From: JAEUMY01 sp033764435 | Lineage (GTDB): Bacteria; Pseudomonadota; Gammaproteobacteria; Burkholderiales; Usitatibacteraceae | Assembly (NCBI GenBank): GCA_033764435.1 | Contig: JANRIX010000031.1 | Coordinates: 1 to 64,000, forward strand | Direction of reading: 5' to 3' | Length of the DNA: 64,000 nucleotides | Shown here: positions 42,782 through 50,093 of the stretch, one piece after another | Layout: every line of letters starts with the position of its first letter | Position numbering within the stretch: position 1 is the first letter of the stretch | Position numbers and translations under genes: made by a program | The notes under the pieces: generated by a model | The model's input: the letters and a program-made list of their open reading frames with translations, nothing else | Database searches by the model: none | Told to the model about the DNA's origin: nothing

Positions 42782-43258
42782 ATGGCCCGTCGTACCGTCA
42801 AGAAAGTTGTCCGCAAGCCCGCCGCCAAGGCCCCCGCTGCCCGCAAGCTGGGCACCACTAACCTGTCCGTCGGTCAGGTCGCCGAATCCGCCCAGAAGGT
42901 CTGGCTGGCAGGCCTCGGCGCCGTCGCCAAGGCGCAGGCCAACAGCGGCAAGATCGTCGAGAGCCTGGCCGATCAGGCTGGCGTGCTCGTTGCCGAAGGC
43001 AAGAAGATCGAAGCCCGCGTCGTGTCCGCCGCAGCCGCCAAGGCCAAGGAAGCCCAGGCCGCCGCCAAGTCGTTCGCCAAGGCCAAGTCTGCCGAAACCG
43101 CGCAGACGCTGGGCAAGCTGGAAGGCGTGTTCGAAGAGCGTGTCTCCAAGACCCTCAACACGTTCGGCATTCCCTCGTCCAAGCAGGTGCGTGAGCTGAT
43201 CGTGCGCATGGAAGAGCTGCAGTCCAGCCTGAACCAGCTGAAGCGCGCCCGCGCCTGA
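42782..43258 (+). CDS. Phasin family granule protein
   Basis: A 158-residue phasin of the PhaF/PhaI type: the family signature SAQKVWLAGLGAVAKAQANSGK is at about residues 32-53, followed by Ala/Lys-rich amphipathic helices and a C-terminal coiled-coil (VRELIVRMEELQSSLNQLKR). Such proteins coat polyhydroxyalkanoate or neutral-lipid inclusions. The basic N-terminus (MARRTVKKVVRKPAAK) looks nucleic-acid binding. Strong AAGGAG 6-7 bp before ATG 42782, plus its own promoter and terminator, suggest high expression. Confidence 0.9.
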   Translation: MARRTVKKVVRKPAAKAPAARKLGTTNLSVGQVAESAQKVWLAGLGAVAKAQANSGKIVESLADQAGVLVAEGKKIEARVVSAAAAKAKEAQAAAKSFAKAKSAETAQTLGKLEGVFEERVSKTLNTFGIPSSKQVRELIVRMEELQSSLNQLKRARA

Positions 43259-43279
43259 GGTTGAAGATTCGGTAACATC

Positions 43280-43311
43280 AAGGGGCCCGCCGCGAGGTGC
43301 GGCCCCTTTTT
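43280..43311 (+). terminator. Rho-independent terminator of the phasin gene
   Basis: AAGGGGCC (43280-43287) pairs with GGCCCCTT (43301-43308), ending in a TTTTT run. Confidence 0.85.
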
Positions 43312-43316
43312 GCTTG

Positions 43317-43328
43317 GCGAATATTCGC
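43317..43328. repeat. GCGAATATTCGC palindrome, phasin-patatin intergenic
   Basis: Exact copy 6 bp after the terminator, noncoding on both sides. Confidence 0.95.
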
Positions 43329-43380
43329 ATTCGACGCACCTATTCGCAGTCGTCGCAGTTGCGGCGCAGCGGACCACAGC

Positions 43381-43400
43381 ATTAGAGAGCGTGCACCAGC
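43381..43400 (+). promoter_or_regulatory. Operator-like inverted repeat, weak copy D
   Basis: ATTAGAG-AGCGTG-CACCAGC, 30 bp before the patatin start codon. The left half matches the other copies; the right half matches 5 of 7. No good -10 lies 9 bp downstream. Confidence 0.35.
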
Positions 43401-43429
43401 GCGCCAGTCACACCCGACCCGGAGATTGC

Positions 43430-44698
43430 ATGGCCACGAAGCAAGGATCCACGTCCAGAAACGCACGCGACAACGGCGCACCACCCAAAGTGGCGCTCGC
43501 GCTGGCCGGTGGCGGCCCGCTGGGTGCGATGTACGAGATCGGCGTGCTCATGGCGCTGGACGAAAGCATCGACGGACTGGATCTGAACGGCATGGATGTC
43601 TACGTCGGTGTGAGCGCCGGCAGCTTCATCACGGCTGCCCTGGCCAATGGCATCACGCCATCCGAGATTTATCGCCTGTTCATCGAAAACGAAGCGGTGG
43701 ATGGTGCCAAGCTGAAGCCCGAGCTTTTCCTGAAGCCCGCCTTCAAGGAGTACTTCCGGCGTGCCAAGTCCCTGCCTGGATTGGTGGCAGAGGGCATTTA
43801 CCGGTTTGCCACCAAGCCGTTCTCACGCGGCCCGGTGGATGCGTTTGCGGGGCTGTCTCGCGCGATTCCGACCGGCATCTTCGACAACGAGGCCATCAGC
43901 CGCTTTCTCAACCGGACGTTCAGCCTGCCCGGTCGAACCAACGATTTCCGCAAGCTCAAGGCGCGGCTCTACTCCGTTGCGACCGATCTCGACACCGGTC
44001 AATCGGTGAGCTTCGGCGGGCCGGGCTTTGACCATGTCCCGATTTCCAAGGCGGTTCAGGCCAGCGCCGCGCTGCCGGGTCTCTTTCCCCCGGTGCGCAT
44101 TGAAGGTCATTACTACGTGGATGGCGCGCTGAAAAAGACCCTGCATGCATCGGTCGCGCTGGAAGACGGTGCCGAAATGGTCATCTGCATCAATCCCCTG
44201 GTCCCGTTCGACGCGGATTCGGCTCGCCGCCGCGGCAAGCCGGACATGGAGAAATTGGTGGAAGGCGGTTTGCCCGTGGTGCTGTCGCAAACCTTCCGCG
44301 CCATCATCCATTCCCGCATGCAGATCGGCCTGTCGAAGTACGACACCAAGTACAAGGGTGCCGATGTCGTGCTGTTCGAACCGAACAGCGATGATCCGGA
44401 GATGTTCTTCACCAACCTGTTTTCATATTCGACCCGCCAGCGGGTCTGCGAGCATGCCTACCAGCGGACGCGTCATGATCTGCTGAAGCGCCGATTCGAG
44501 CTGGCGCCCATCTTCGCGCGTTATGGCATGACCCTGAACGTGGACGTGCTCAAGGACGAGACGCGGACGCTGGATGCCAAGGTGCAGCGCTCCCGCCCGC
44601 GCAAGACGCGCAGCGACCGCCTGCGTGGCGCGATGCTGGATCTGTCCGATGCGGTGGTCGAACTGCAGGGACTGATTGCCCGCCGCAAGGCCTCCTGA
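43430..44698 (+). CDS. Patatin-like phospholipase / acyl hydrolase
   Basis: A 422-residue serine hydrolase with the Ser-Asp dyad: oxyanion loop GGGPLG at residues 27-32, GVSAGSF with Ser62, and the Asp in YYVDGALKK. Hydrolyses ester bonds of phospholipids or neutral lipids, so in this setting it may act on storage lipid or granule surface. Start at 43430 (MATKQGS); the open frame back to 43310 crosses a palindrome and has no homology-like sequence. The long C-terminal domain (from about residue 270) ends in a basic coiled-coil. Followed by the TetR gene after 58 bp. Confidence 0.88.
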   Translation: MATKQGSTSRNARDNGAPPKVALALAGGGPLGAMYEIGVLMALDESIDGLDLNGMDVYVGVSAGSFITAALANGITPSEIYRLFIENEAVDGAKLKPELFLKPAFKEYFRRAKSLPGLVAEGIYRFATKPFSRGPVDAFAGLSRAIPTGIFDNEAISRFLNRTFSLPGRTNDFRKLKARLYSVATDLDTGQSVSFGGPGFDHVPISKAVQASAALPGLFPPVRIEGHYYVDGALKKTLHASVALEDGAEMVICINPLVPFDADSARRRGKPDMEKLVEGGLPVVLSQTFRAIIHSRMQIGLSKYDTKYKGADVVLFEPNSDDPEMFFTNLFSYSTRQRVCEHAYQRTRHDLLKRRFELAPIFARYGMTLNVDVLKDETRTLDAKVQRSRPRKTRSDRLRGAMLDLSDAVVELQGLIARRKAS

Positions 44699-44756
44699 CC
44701 AGCTAGGCAAGCGTCGGCTGCGCGGGCGGCCGTCACTCGCGATACGATAGGCGGGT

Positions 44757-45491
44757 ATGTCCCGCTCAGCCTCCCGACCGACCGCATCATTGCCGCCTGC
44801 CGGACCGCCGGCCGCAAAGCCTTCGCGCGCCCAGCGCACGCGTGAACGCATCCTGAAGACCAGCCTCGATCTGTTCAACACCTACGGTGAGGCCCACGTC
44901 ACCACCGGGCACATCGCCGATGAGCTGAACATCAGTCCGGGCAATCTGTATTACCACTTCCGCAACAAGGAGGAGATCATCCAGCATCTCTTCCGCGAGT
45001 TCGAGCAGCAGATTGACGTGGCGCCCCATCTCGAAAAGCAGGCGGAGGAGGGCATCGCCGACATTGGCGCGGCCATGGAAGATCTCTGGCTGTATCTGCA
45101 TCTGGTGTTCGAGGCCATCTGGACCTTTCGCTTTCTCTATCGGAATCTGGACGATCTGCTCGCGCGCGATGCGAAATTGAAGTCCCACTTCAACCGCATC
45201 GTGGAGCACAAGCGGAAAAGCGTCGTGACCTTGTGCAAGGGGCTCATTGCCGCTGGCGCCATGAAGGCCGAGCCAGAGCAGATCAAGGCGCTGGCCGAAA
45301 ACATTCTGGTGGTCGCGACCTACTGGCTCAATTTCCAACACATCGCCCAGCGGCAGGTGTTCCGTGCCGACCTGGGTGAGACCGAGGACCTCGGGCGAGG
45401 GGTCTTCCAGGTGATGGCGCTGGTCGGGCCCTATCTGGTCGGTCCGGCGCGCGAACACCTTGATCATCTATCCAAGAACTACATCGACTGA
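44757..45491 (+). CDS. TetR/AcrR family regulator of the lipid block (candidate)
   Basis: A 244-residue regulator with an N-terminal helix-turn-helix (RERILKTSLDLFNTYGEAHVTTGHIADELNISPGNLYYHFRNKEEI, about residues 28-72) and a larger-than-usual all-helical ligand domain, which would suit a fatty acyl ligand. It lies between patatin and TPR genes in a lipid-storage neighbourhood that shows a shared 20-bp inverted repeat at several promoters, a length typical of TetR operators. I infer it binds that repeat; no copy lies at its own promoter, so it may not autoregulate. Confidence 0.85.
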   Translation: MSRSASRPTASLPPAGPPAAKPSRAQRTRERILKTSLDLFNTYGEAHVTTGHIADELNISPGNLYYHFRNKEEIIQHLFREFEQQIDVAPHLEKQAEEGIADIGAAMEDLWLYLHLVFEAIWTFRFLYRNLDDLLARDAKLKSHFNRIVEHKRKSVVTLCKGLIAAGAMKAEPEQIKALAENILVVATYWLNFQHIAQRQVFRADLGETEDLGRGVFQVMALVGPYLVGPAREHLDHLSKNYID

Positions 45492-45502
45492 GGAGAACAC
45501 GC

Positions 45503-46285
45503 ATGGCAAAGACCAAATGGGCTGCCTATCCCCTTTCGCAGAAGGCGTTCAAGTTTGAGGGTGATGCGCTGAAAAAGCAGTGGGCGGCGCTGCATGCCGG
45601 CGATTGCGAAGCATTCCCCAAGTCTGCGGAACTGCAGGAGGCGTGGCGCCAGTACCATCTTGGCAACTTCGGTGACGCCGTTGAACTGGGGCTGGCCGAA
45701 GGATTGGCGGGCTATGCCGTGGCCAACAAGGCGCAGGCCATGTACGCGACCTACATCGAGAAGAAGGATGCGGCCAAGCTGAAGCACTACGAGGAGGTGA
45801 TGGCACGTGCGGAGGAGGCGATGAAGAAAGACGCCAAGAACCCCAATGCCCACTACCTCTATGCCTATGCGGCCGGCCGCTACAGCCAGGGTATCTCCGT
45901 GGTGAAGGCGCTCTCGCAGGGCTACGGCGGCAAGATCAAGACCGCACTGGAAACCGCGCTGAAACTGGAACCCAAGCATGCCGATGCCCATACGGCCATG
46001 GGTGCCTATCACGCCGAGATCATCGACAAGGTCGGCGCCATGGTGGGCGGTCTCACCTATGGCGCGAAGAAGGACAAGGGTGTCGAACACTATGAGAAGG
46101 CCTTGAAGCTGGCGCCGAAATCACCCATCACCCATGTCGAATTCGCCAATGGCCTGCTCATGCTCTATGGCGACAAGGAGGAGGACAAGGCCACCGATCT
46201 CTACGTGAAGGCGTCCGAGTTGACGCCACGCGATGCGGTGGAGCAGCTGGATGTCGAGGCCGCCAAATCCGAGCTGGAGGATTGA
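45503..46285 (+). CDS. TPR-repeat protein of unknown function
   Basis: A 260-residue soluble helical protein with TPR-like units (AMYATYIEKKDAAKLKHYEEVMARAEEA, NAHYLYAYAAGRYSQG, ALKLEPKHADAHTAMGAYHAEI, HYEKALKLAPKSPITHVEFANGLLMLYG). It has no signal peptide. Good ribosome site (GAGGAG) before the ATG at 45503, 11 bp after the TetR stop. Probably a scaffold; role in lipid storage is only by association. Confidence 0.75.
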   Translation: MAKTKWAAYPLSQKAFKFEGDALKKQWAALHAGDCEAFPKSAELQEAWRQYHLGNFGDAVELGLAEGLAGYAVANKAQAMYATYIEKKDAAKLKHYEEVMARAEEAMKKDAKNPNAHYLYAYAAGRYSQGISVVKALSQGYGGKIKTALETALKLEPKHADAHTAMGAYHAEIIDKVGAMVGGLTYGAKKDKGVEHYEKALKLAPKSPITHVEFANGLLMLYGDKEEDKATDLYVKASELTPRDAVEQLDVEAAKSELED

Positions 46286-47235
46286 ACTTGCAAGTGCCCA
46301 GCTATCAGGACGTGCAGGACGCGCATGCGCGCATCCGTCCTCACATCATCCGCACGCCGGTGCTGTCTGGCGAAGCCATCAATGCGGCAACTGGCGGCGA
46401 GATCTTTTTCAAGTGCGAGAACTTCCAGCGCATCGCGGCGTTCAAGGCGAGGGGGGCGACCAATGCGGTCTACTCGCTGGACGATGCCACGGCTGCGCGC
46501 GGCGTTGTGACGCATTCATCGGGCAATCACGGTGCTGCCCTCGCCTGGGCGGCAAAGCGGCGGGGCATTCGGGCCGTCGTGGTGGTGCCCGAGAACGCGC
46601 CCAAGACGAAGATCGCGAATATTCGCAATCAGGGTGCAGAAATCGTCTTTTGCGCGCCCAATGCCGCGGCGCGCGAGGCAGCGGCAGCCAAGCTGGTCGC
46701 GGAGCGCGGCATGGAGATGGTGCATCCTTTTGACGACAACCGGGTCATTGCCGGGCAGGGGACAGCCGCACTTGAATTGCTGGATGAGGTGCCCGATCTG
46801 GACATCGTGATGGCGCCATTGGGCGGGGGTGGCCTGATGTCCGGCACGACCATCGCGGCCAAGGGCCGCAATGCGAATATTCGCGTGGTGGCAGGCGAGC
46901 CGCTGGGCGCGGACGATGGCTATCGCGGCTTCACATCAGGTGTGCGGGTGGCCGAGAATGCGCCGGACACCATCTGCGATGGCCTGCGCACCTGTCTGTC
47001 CGAGCGCACATTCAGCATCATCCGCGGTCATGCCGACGGCGTGGTCACGGCGACAGAAGAGAATGTGGTCCGCGCCATGCGACTCACCTGGGATACGCTG
47101 AAAATCATCATCGAGCCGTCCTGCTGTCCGCCGCTGGGCGCCATCCTCGAAGGCAAGCTGGATGTTCGCGGCAAGAAAGTCGGCATTATCCTCACGGGCG
47201 GCAATGTCGATCTGGACAAACTGCCCTGGCAGTGA
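46282..47235 (+). CDS. Serine/threonine dehydratase-like PLP enzyme
   Basis: Fold-type II PLP enzyme, 317 residues, related to threonine dehydratase, serine racemase and hydroxyaspartate dehydratase. The Schiff-base Lys lies in QRIAAFKARGATNAV (the usual tGSFK is AAFK here), with SSGNHGAALA and the Gly-rich phosphate loop GGGGLMSG. The C-terminal regulatory ACT domain of biosynthetic IlvA is missing. Near the end are two Cys in SCCPPLGA. Start TTG 46282 overlaps the TPR stop. Two palindrome copies encode ANIR here. Confidence 0.85.
   Translation: MNLQVPSYQDVQDAHARIRPHIIRTPVLSGEAINAATGGEIFFKCENFQRIAAFKARGATNAVYSLDDATAARGVVTHSSGNHGAALAWAAKRRGIRAVVVVPENAPKTKIANIRNQGAEIVFCAPNAAAREAAAAKLVAERGMEMVHPFDDNRVIAGQGTAALELLDEVPDLDIVMAPLGGGGLMSGTTIAAKGRNANIRVVAGEPLGADDGYRGFTSGVRVAENAPDTICDGLRTCLSERTFSIIRGHADGVVTATEENVVRAMRLTWDTLKIIIEPSCCPPLGAILEGKLDVRGKKVGIILTGGNVDLDKLPWQ
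46615..46626. repeat. GCGAATATTCGC palindrome, dehydratase copy 1
   Basis: Exact copy read as ANIR (KIANIRNQG). Confidence 0.95.
46873..46884. repeat. GCGAATATTCGC palindrome, dehydratase copy 2
   Basis: Exact copy read as ANIR (RNANIRVVAG), 258 bp after the first. Confidence 0.95.
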
Positions 47236-47246
47236 ATCAGCGGGGC

Positions 47247-47270
47247 TGCATCGCGAATATTCGCGATGCA
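47247..47270. repeat. Extended 24-bp perfect palindrome
   Basis: The core GCGAATATTCGC (47253-47264) extends symmetrically by TGCATC on the left and its complement GATGCA on the right. It lies in the 47-bp gap between two convergent genes, where it could form a hairpin at the ends of both transcripts. Confidence 0.95.
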
Positions 47271-47282
47271 ATGGTCGCAACA

Positions 47283-48794
47283 CTATTTCCGCAGGCGCTT
47301 AAGTTTCTTCTTGGGTGCGGCCGGCGAAGTCTCGGCAGCCGGCTGAGCTTTCGGTTCACCAAACGCGGCTTCAAGTCCTTCCTCGAACTCGGGGCCGTAG
47401 GGTCCCATCAGCGTCTGCAGCACCAGCGACTCGAATTCATCGGCGAAGTGGCGAATGATGACATCGGGATCCGGCACCAGCTTGGCATCGGTGATCACGC
47501 CGAACTGCACCTTGCCGTTGTACGAGAGGATGGACACGCCCATGCCGATGCCACCTGATTGCGGGACCCAGAAATCCAGCTCGCTGATTTCCTTGCCGGC
47601 GAAATAGAGTGGATGCTGCGGGCCGGGTACGTTGGTCATCACGGCCGAGGCATTGCGGCCGATGAGCGCGCCGATCTGATCCTGCAGAATCTTGGGCCCG
47701 AGCCCGACGGCGTTCAGAAGCACGAAGGCCACGATGGGCTGCGAGGAGGCCTTCAGGGCATTCATGCGTGCCTGCACGAGCCGCAGCCGCTCGACCGGAT
47801 CTTCCACACCCACCGGCAGCTCGACAAACACGAGGCCAAACTGGTTGCCAAGGTCGCCCGCCCGCTCTACGGGACGGAGATTCACCGGCACCACCCCGCG
47901 CAGCTCCACGGCTGCTGTAGTATCGCCCTTTTCCTGCAAATAGGCGCGCAATGCGCCCGCTGCAGTCGACAGCAGGACATCATTGATCGAGCAGCCCAGC
48001 ACCTTGCCAATAATCTTCACTTCGGCCAACGGCAGCGGCTCGGCCCAGGCGGCGCGCTTCTTCACCCCGAGCGCGCCTTTGAACCGTGTCGGTGTGTCGC
48101 TGGTCATGAGCGCGATCTTGCGCAGTTCATCGGCCAGATCGATACCCTTCAACGCGATGTCCCGCGCCATGGTCGGGTCCTTGGCGATCTCCAGACCTTG
48201 TTCCAGCAGCGCGCGGGTCAGTTTCATCGCGTTCTTCCACGCACCGGCCATGGGTTTGGTCACGGATGTCCAGAAATCCATGTCCTTGCGGCTGGGATTG
48301 TCCGGCCGTAGCTTCGGGATAAGCAGACTTTCTTCGGGCGTCTTGCCGGTGAGGGACAGCATCACGCCGATCAATGCGATGCCGTCGGCATAGCAGTGGT
48401 GAATGCGGGTAATGAGCGCGCTGCCGCCCTCATAGTTGTCGACCAGATGGAAATGCCACAGGGGTCGGTTGAAGTCGAGCGGCTTGCTGGCAAGCTCGCT
48501 GCACAGATCCTCCAGTTCCTGCTTGCCCGCCTTGCCCGGCAGCTTGTGCCGGGTGAAGTGGTGCTTCATGCTGAACTTGGTGTCCTCAACCCACCAGGCA
48601 CCGGCCGGGTCCTGCACCGCGCGTTGGCGGAATCGGGCGTACTTCAGCCAGCGGCCTTCAATGACCTTTTGCACCTGGGTGGCGTTGAGGCGCTCCTTGA
48701 ACATGAGCACGCCCACGATCATCATCAGATTGGTCGGGTGCTCCATGCGGAGCCAGGCGGTGTCTACGCCCGAGATGCGTTCGCGAATGGCCAT
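47283..48794 (-). CDS. Wax ester synthase / diacylglycerol acyltransferase (WS/DGAT)
   Basis: Joins acyl-CoA to fatty alcohols or diacylglycerol to make wax esters or triacylglycerol at the membrane-inclusion surface. The condensing motif HHxxxDG is intact as HHCYADG at residues 132-138, preceded by PLWHFHLVDNYEGGSALITRIHH. The C-terminal half has the second family block around DVLLSTAAGALRAYL and the terminal NVPGPQHPLYFAGKEISE. 503 residues, normal for the family. The last residues are basic (KKKLKRLRK). Convergent with the dehydratase gene and divergent from the ACBP gene. Confidence 0.9.
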   Translation of the reverse strand: MAIRERISGVDTAWLRMEHPTNLMMIVGVLMFKERLNATQVQKVIEGRWLKYARFRQRAVQDPAGAWWVEDTKFSMKHHFTRHKLPGKAGKQELEDLCSELASKPLDFNRPLWHFHLVDNYEGGSALITRIHHCYADGIALIGVMLSLTGKTPEESLLIPKLRPDNPSRKDMDFWTSVTKPMAGAWKNAMKLTRALLEQGLEIAKDPTMARDIALKGIDLADELRKIALMTSDTPTRFKGALGVKKRAAWAEPLPLAEVKIIGKVLGCSINDVLLSTAAGALRAYLQEKGDTTAAVELRGVVPVNLRPVERAGDLGNQFGLVFVELPVGVEDPVERLRLVQARMNALKASSQPIVAFVLLNAVGLGPKILQDQIGALIGRNASAVMTNVPGPQHPLYFAGKEISELDFWVPQSGGIGMGVSILSYNGKVQFGVITDAKLVPDPDVIIRHFADEFESLVLQTLMGPYGPEFEEGLEAAFGEPKAQPAAETSPAAPKKKLKRLRK

Positions 48795-48934
48795 TGTGCT
48801 GGTCTTCTCTGTAAATGGGGCAGGTGCTGCTCCTCTCCTCCAGAGGTTTGCGGCACCGTTTTGATTCCGCTAGAGTAGCCGCAGTCCCTGCCAACCTGCA
48901 ACAGACGGGGAAATCACCTCACGGAGACCCAAGC

Positions 48935-49201
48935 ATGTCCGACACCAAGAAGAAGTTCGAAGCCGCGTCCAAGAACGTGACCAAAGCCAAGAAGGACCCC
49001 GGCAACGACCTGAAACTGAAGCTGTACGCCCACTATAAGCAAGCTACCGAAGGCGATGTGAAAGGTGCGCGACCAGGCTTCATGGATTTCGTCGGCGGCG
49101 CCAAGTATGACGCCTGGGCAAAGCTGAAGGGCATGACTGAAGAAGACGCCATGAAGGCCTACATCAAGCTGGTGGATCGCGTTCTGAGAGACGACGAATA
49201 A
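48935..49201 (+). CDS. Acyl-CoA-binding protein
   Basis: Eighty-eight residues, matching the ACBP family: LKLYAHYKQATEGDVKGARPGFMDFVGGAKYDAWAKLKGM-type core with the Tyr, Lys and Trp ligand residues, and MTEEDAMKAYIKLV. It binds long-chain acyl-CoA and delivers it to acyltransferases; it is uncommon in bacteria. Its neighbours, WS/DGAT, phasin and FadD, fit that role. GGAG lies 9 bp before the ATG. TTGCGG (48848-48853) and TAGAGT (48871-48876), 17 bp apart, are a weak promoter candidate. Confidence 0.92.
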   Translation: MSDTKKKFEAASKNVTKAKKDPGNDLKLKLYAHYKQATEGDVKGARPGFMDFVGGAKYDAWAKLKGMTEEDAMKAYIKLVDRVLRDDE

Positions 49202-49202
49202 G

Positions 49203-49233
49203 AAAAAAGCCCCAAGTCTTTCGACTCGGGGCT
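49203..49233 (-). terminator. Rho-independent terminator of the second phasin gene
   Basis: AGCCCC...GGGGCT stem (49208-49233, ten pairs with one G-U) followed on the minus strand by six T. It directly follows the ACBP stop, and can serve both convergent transcripts in part. Confidence 0.8.
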
Positions 49234-49306
49234 GAACGTCCTGAAAAGCCAGGACGAGGAGGAGACGTTGCCGCTGGCTGAGTGATCAGCCAGCGTGTAA
49301 TCGGTA

Positions 49307-49906
49307 TCAGCCGAGTTTGGCGGCGACGGCCTTCACGGCTTTGGTGGCCTGTTTCATGCCTTTCTTCGCAGCGGACCTGGCGGTCTTCTTCGCGGTGGCA
49401 GTCACTTTGGCGACCGTGGACTTGGCTGCGGGTTTGCGCGCGGCAGGCTTGCGCGGCGACGCAGATTTCCTTGTCGACGACTTTTCTGCGGCAACGAGGC
49501 TGCGTACGCTTTCGGACAGTTCGGTCACCTGACGGGTCAGATCGTCAATGTCCTTGGCAGTCAGCACACCCAGCTTGTTCAGCGAGCGATGCACGCGGTC
49601 CTGAAACACCTGATCCAGCTTATCGATGGTGCCGGTGGCCTTGCCGAACGATTCCGTGGCTTGGGCGCGGGCGGTTTCAGCCGCCTTGCCGGCCATGGCG
49701 CGGGTCTTCTGCTCAAGAGCCTGCCCTTGCTGCACCAGCGTTTCGAAAACCTTGCCACCTTCTTCCTGGGCCTTGGCGAACGCGCCGAGACCGGCCAGCC
49801 AGATTTTCTGCGCGGAATCCATCACCTGCTTGGCGAGCACGTCGCTGGATGCGCCGGCCGATTTCGCGGTGGTTTTTTGGGCGGTTTTCTTGAGTCTTTT
49901 GGCCAT
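49307..49906 (-). CDS. phaF: Phasin with histone-like basic tail (PhaF-like)
   Basis: A 199-residue protein. The phasin domain (about residues 22-140) starts VMDSAQKIWLAGLGAFAKAQEEGGKVFE and includes a coiled-coil ending TRQVTELSESVRSLV. The C-terminal 55 residues are a KPAA-type Ala/Lys/Pro-rich tail resembling histone H1, as in Pseudomonas PhaF, which links granules to the nucleoid. Promoter with operator copy B lies upstream (9-bp spaced TACAGT), shared with the divergent fadD. Confidence 0.9.
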   Translation of the reverse strand: MAKRLKKTAQKTTAKSAGASSDVLAKQVMDSAQKIWLAGLGAFAKAQEEGGKVFETLVQQGQALEQKTRAMAGKAAETARAQATESFGKATGTIDKLDQVFQDRVHRSLNKLGVLTAKDIDDLTRQVTELSESVRSLVAAEKSSTRKSASPRKPAARKPAAKSTVAKVTATAKKTARSAAKKGMKQATKAVKAVAAKLG

Positions 49907-49966
49907 GATCGGGTTCCTGTGCGGCCGAGCCGCGCTGATGGGATGGCTTGCACTGTAGCCCCATGT

Positions 49967-49986
49967 TTTAGAGCAATCACACTAGA
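49967..49986 (-). promoter_or_regulatory. Operator-like inverted repeat, copy B
   Basis: Read on the minus strand TCTAGTG-TGATTG-CTCTAAA, 18/20 identical to copy A. Nine bp further is TACAGT (49957-49952), the phasin -10. On the other side lies fadD, 108 bp away. Confidence 0.7.
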
Positions 49987-50093
49987 TGGACGCCGCTCGC
50001 GCCAAATCCTCCTTGGATTGCGCCGGGCTGCGTTACCATTCGGTGACGCGCCCCGGGTGGCGCCGCAAACCAATACGAGGAGATTCTGCGGAG

